Source of the DNA: Dallia pectoralis
Lineage: Eukaryota > Chordata > Actinopteri > Esociformes > Umbridae
Assembly (NCBI GenBank): GCA_029465975.1
Contig: CM055737.1
Location: 17,708,818-17,772,817 of the forward strand
Direction of reading: 5' to 3'
Length of the DNA stretch: 64,000 bases
Under the pieces are notes generated by a model. The model did no database searches, had not been told where the DNA came from, and was given only the letters and a program-made list of their open reading frames with translations. Below, piece after piece: positions 62,685-64,000 of this stretch (the stretch's first letter is position 1; each line of letters begins with the position of its first letter). The position numbers and the translations under genes were made by a program.

Positions 62685-62775
62685 GCTTACGGCCACACCA
62701 CCCTGAAAACGCCCGATCTCGGAAGCCAAACAGGGTCGGACTTGGATGGGAGACCGCCTAGCTTGTGTTGTAAGC
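62685..62775 (+). pseudogene. 5S copy with both common deletions plus 3' damage
   Basis: 91 bp. It shares the double deletion of 39514-39610 and additionally lost bases between CCTAG and TGTTGTAAGC. The spacer after it lacks part of the GGCGGG motif. Confidence 0.75.
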
Positions 62776-62868
62776 ATTTTGTTATTTTCTTGGCAAGAAA
62801 CAATCAATCAAAAAGTTAATTATGCAGTGAAGAAAACAATAACAGCTGTATTTTCAACTTCTGTAATA

Positions 62869-64000
62869 GCTTACGGCCACACCAGCCTGAAAACACCCGA
62901 TCTCTTCTGATCTCGGAAGCCAAGCAGGGTCGGGCTTGGTTAGTACTTGGATGGGAGACCGCCTAGGAATATCTAGTGTTGTAAGCATTTTGTTATTTTC
63001 TTGGCAGGAAGAAACAATCAATCAAAATGTTAATTATGCAGTGAAGAAATCAATCAGAGCTGTATTTTCAAATGTTCTAATAGCTTACGGCCACACCACC
63101 CTGAAAACGCCCGATCTCGTCTGATCTCGGAAGCCAAGCATGGTCGGGCTTGGTTAGTACTTGGATGGGAGAACGCCAAGGAATATCTAGTAATGTAAGC
63201 ATTTTGTTATTTTCTTGGCGGGAAGAAACAATCAATCAAAAAGTTAATTATGCAGTGAAGAAATCAATTAGAGCTGTATTTTCAAATGTTCTAATAGCTT
63301 ACGTCCACACCACCCTGAAAACACCCGATCTCGTCTGATCTCGGAAGCCAACCAGGGTCGGGCGTGGTTAGTACTTGGATGGGAGACCGCCTAGGAATAT
63401 CTAGTGTAGTAAGCATTTTGTTATTTTCTTGGCGGGAAGAAACAATCAATCAAAAAGTTAATTATGCAGTGAAGAAATGAATAAGAGCTGTAATTTCAAC
63501 TTCTCTAATAGCTTACGGCCACACCTGCCTGAAAACACCCGATCTCGTCTGATCTCGGAAGCCAAGCAGGGTGGGCTTGGTTAGTACTTGGATGGGAGAC
63601 CGCCTAGGAATATCTAGTGTTGTAAGCATTTTGCTATTTTCTTGGCGGGAAGAAACAATCAATCAAAAAGTGAATTATGCAGTGAAGAAATCAATAAGAG
63701 CTGTAATTTCAACTTTTATAACAGCTTGCGGCCACATCACCCTGAAAACGCCCGATCTCGTCTGATCTCGGAAGCCAAGCAGGTTCGGGCTTGGTTAGTA
63801 CTTGGATGGGAGACCGCCTAGGAATATCTAGCGTTGTAAGCATATTGTTATTTTCTTGGCGGGAAGAAACAATCAATCAAAAAGTTAATTATGCAGTGAA
63901 GAAATGAATAAGAGCTGTAATTTCAACTTCTCTAATAGCTTACGGCCACACCAGCCTGAAAACACCCGATCTCATCTGATCTCGGAAGCCAAGCAGGGTC
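62869..64000. repeat. Inverted repeat 1, right copy
   Basis: Reverse complement of 38232-39418 (see that entry); the match runs off the window edge, so its full length is unknown. Confidence 0.88.
63938..64000 (+). rRNA. 5S gene cut by window edge
   Basis: First 63 bp. It carries the same variants (CCAGCCTG, ACACCC, CTCATCTG) as 38232-38349 in inverted orientation. Confidence 0.8.

Larger units (their letters stand above)
44891..64000 (+). repeat. 5S rDNA tandem array, plus-strand arm (about 93 units)
   Basis: Same 5S unit as the left arm but transcribed rightward. It starts inside a gene (only its last 13 bp remain) directly after an N gap and runs off the window inside a gene at 64000. 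Hand count: 45 full-length genes, 36 with the 10-bp deletion, and the rest altered or fragmentary, concentrated at 61704-62775. The unit families are the same as in the left arm, and long stretches are reverse complements of the left arm's end. Confidence 0.97.
61704..64000 (+). repeat. 5S array block 11, scrambled zone then divergent units
   Basis: Full-length genes start at 62177, 62869, 63083, 63297, 63511 (117 bp) and 63724. Between 61704 and 62775 most units are broken: 61704-61812, 61908-61978, 61995-62080, 62394-62449, 62485-62588 and 62685-62775, with gene and spacer pieces joined out of order. The last unit, 63938-64000, is cut by the window edge. From 62869 onward the sequence is the reverse complement of 38232-39418. 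Confidence 0.88.

Noticed and set aside
1..64000. 5S-derived SINE (SINE3-like) elements
   Set aside because: Units are strictly head-to-tail with a constant 96-bp spacer, no 3' tail and no target-site duplications, which fits rDNA and not dispersed retroposons.

Overview
The whole window is a eukaryotic 5S ribosomal RNA gene array. It holds about 300 head-to-tail units, most of them 214 bp (a 118-bp 5S gene plus a 96-bp spacer) or 204 bp (a 108-bp gene with a 10-bp internal deletion plus the same 96-bp spacer). I see no protein-coding gene, tRNA, transposon or CRISPR array. The gene carries a metazoan-type RNA polymerase III internal promoter: box A (AGCCAAGCAGGG), an intermediate element, and box C beginning TGGATGGGAGACCG. 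It ends in GTAAGC, which pairs with the 5' GCTTAC, and is followed by TTTT. Positions 28-52 (CCCGATCTCGTCTG... ending GGAAGC) read like the vertebrate/deuterostome form of 5S, so the source is most likely an animal. I cannot name the species or phylum.

Layout: from 1 to 44390 all units are on the minus strand (211 counted, the last cut by a gap). From 44891 to 64000 all units are on the plus strand (about 93, including fragments). Two runs of exactly 500 N (27051-27550 and 44391-44890) are assembly gaps, and the orientation flips at the second. By hand count about 149 units have a full-length gene (117-118 bp), about 116 have the 10-bp helix III/loop C deletion, about 14 have an 11-bp deletion between boxes A and C, and the rest are rearranged or partial. 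Twenty-seven genes match the majority sequence exactly, allowing C or T at position 63; these are the best candidates for functional genes and are listed one by one. All other units are listed by position in the block entries.

Higher-order structure: 16766-38135 is built from repeated copies of a roughly ten-unit module with diagnostic variants. A 1886-bp, nine-unit block is tandemly duplicated at about 53450-57221. The plus-strand contig, read in reverse, matches the end of the minus-strand contig (38232-39418 against 62869-64000, and 41602-44390 against 56316-59107). Flipping the right-hand contig would give one overlapping array of a single orientation. The inversion is therefore either a scaffolding or haplotype artefact or a real large palindrome. 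The region 61.7-62.8 kb is scrambled.
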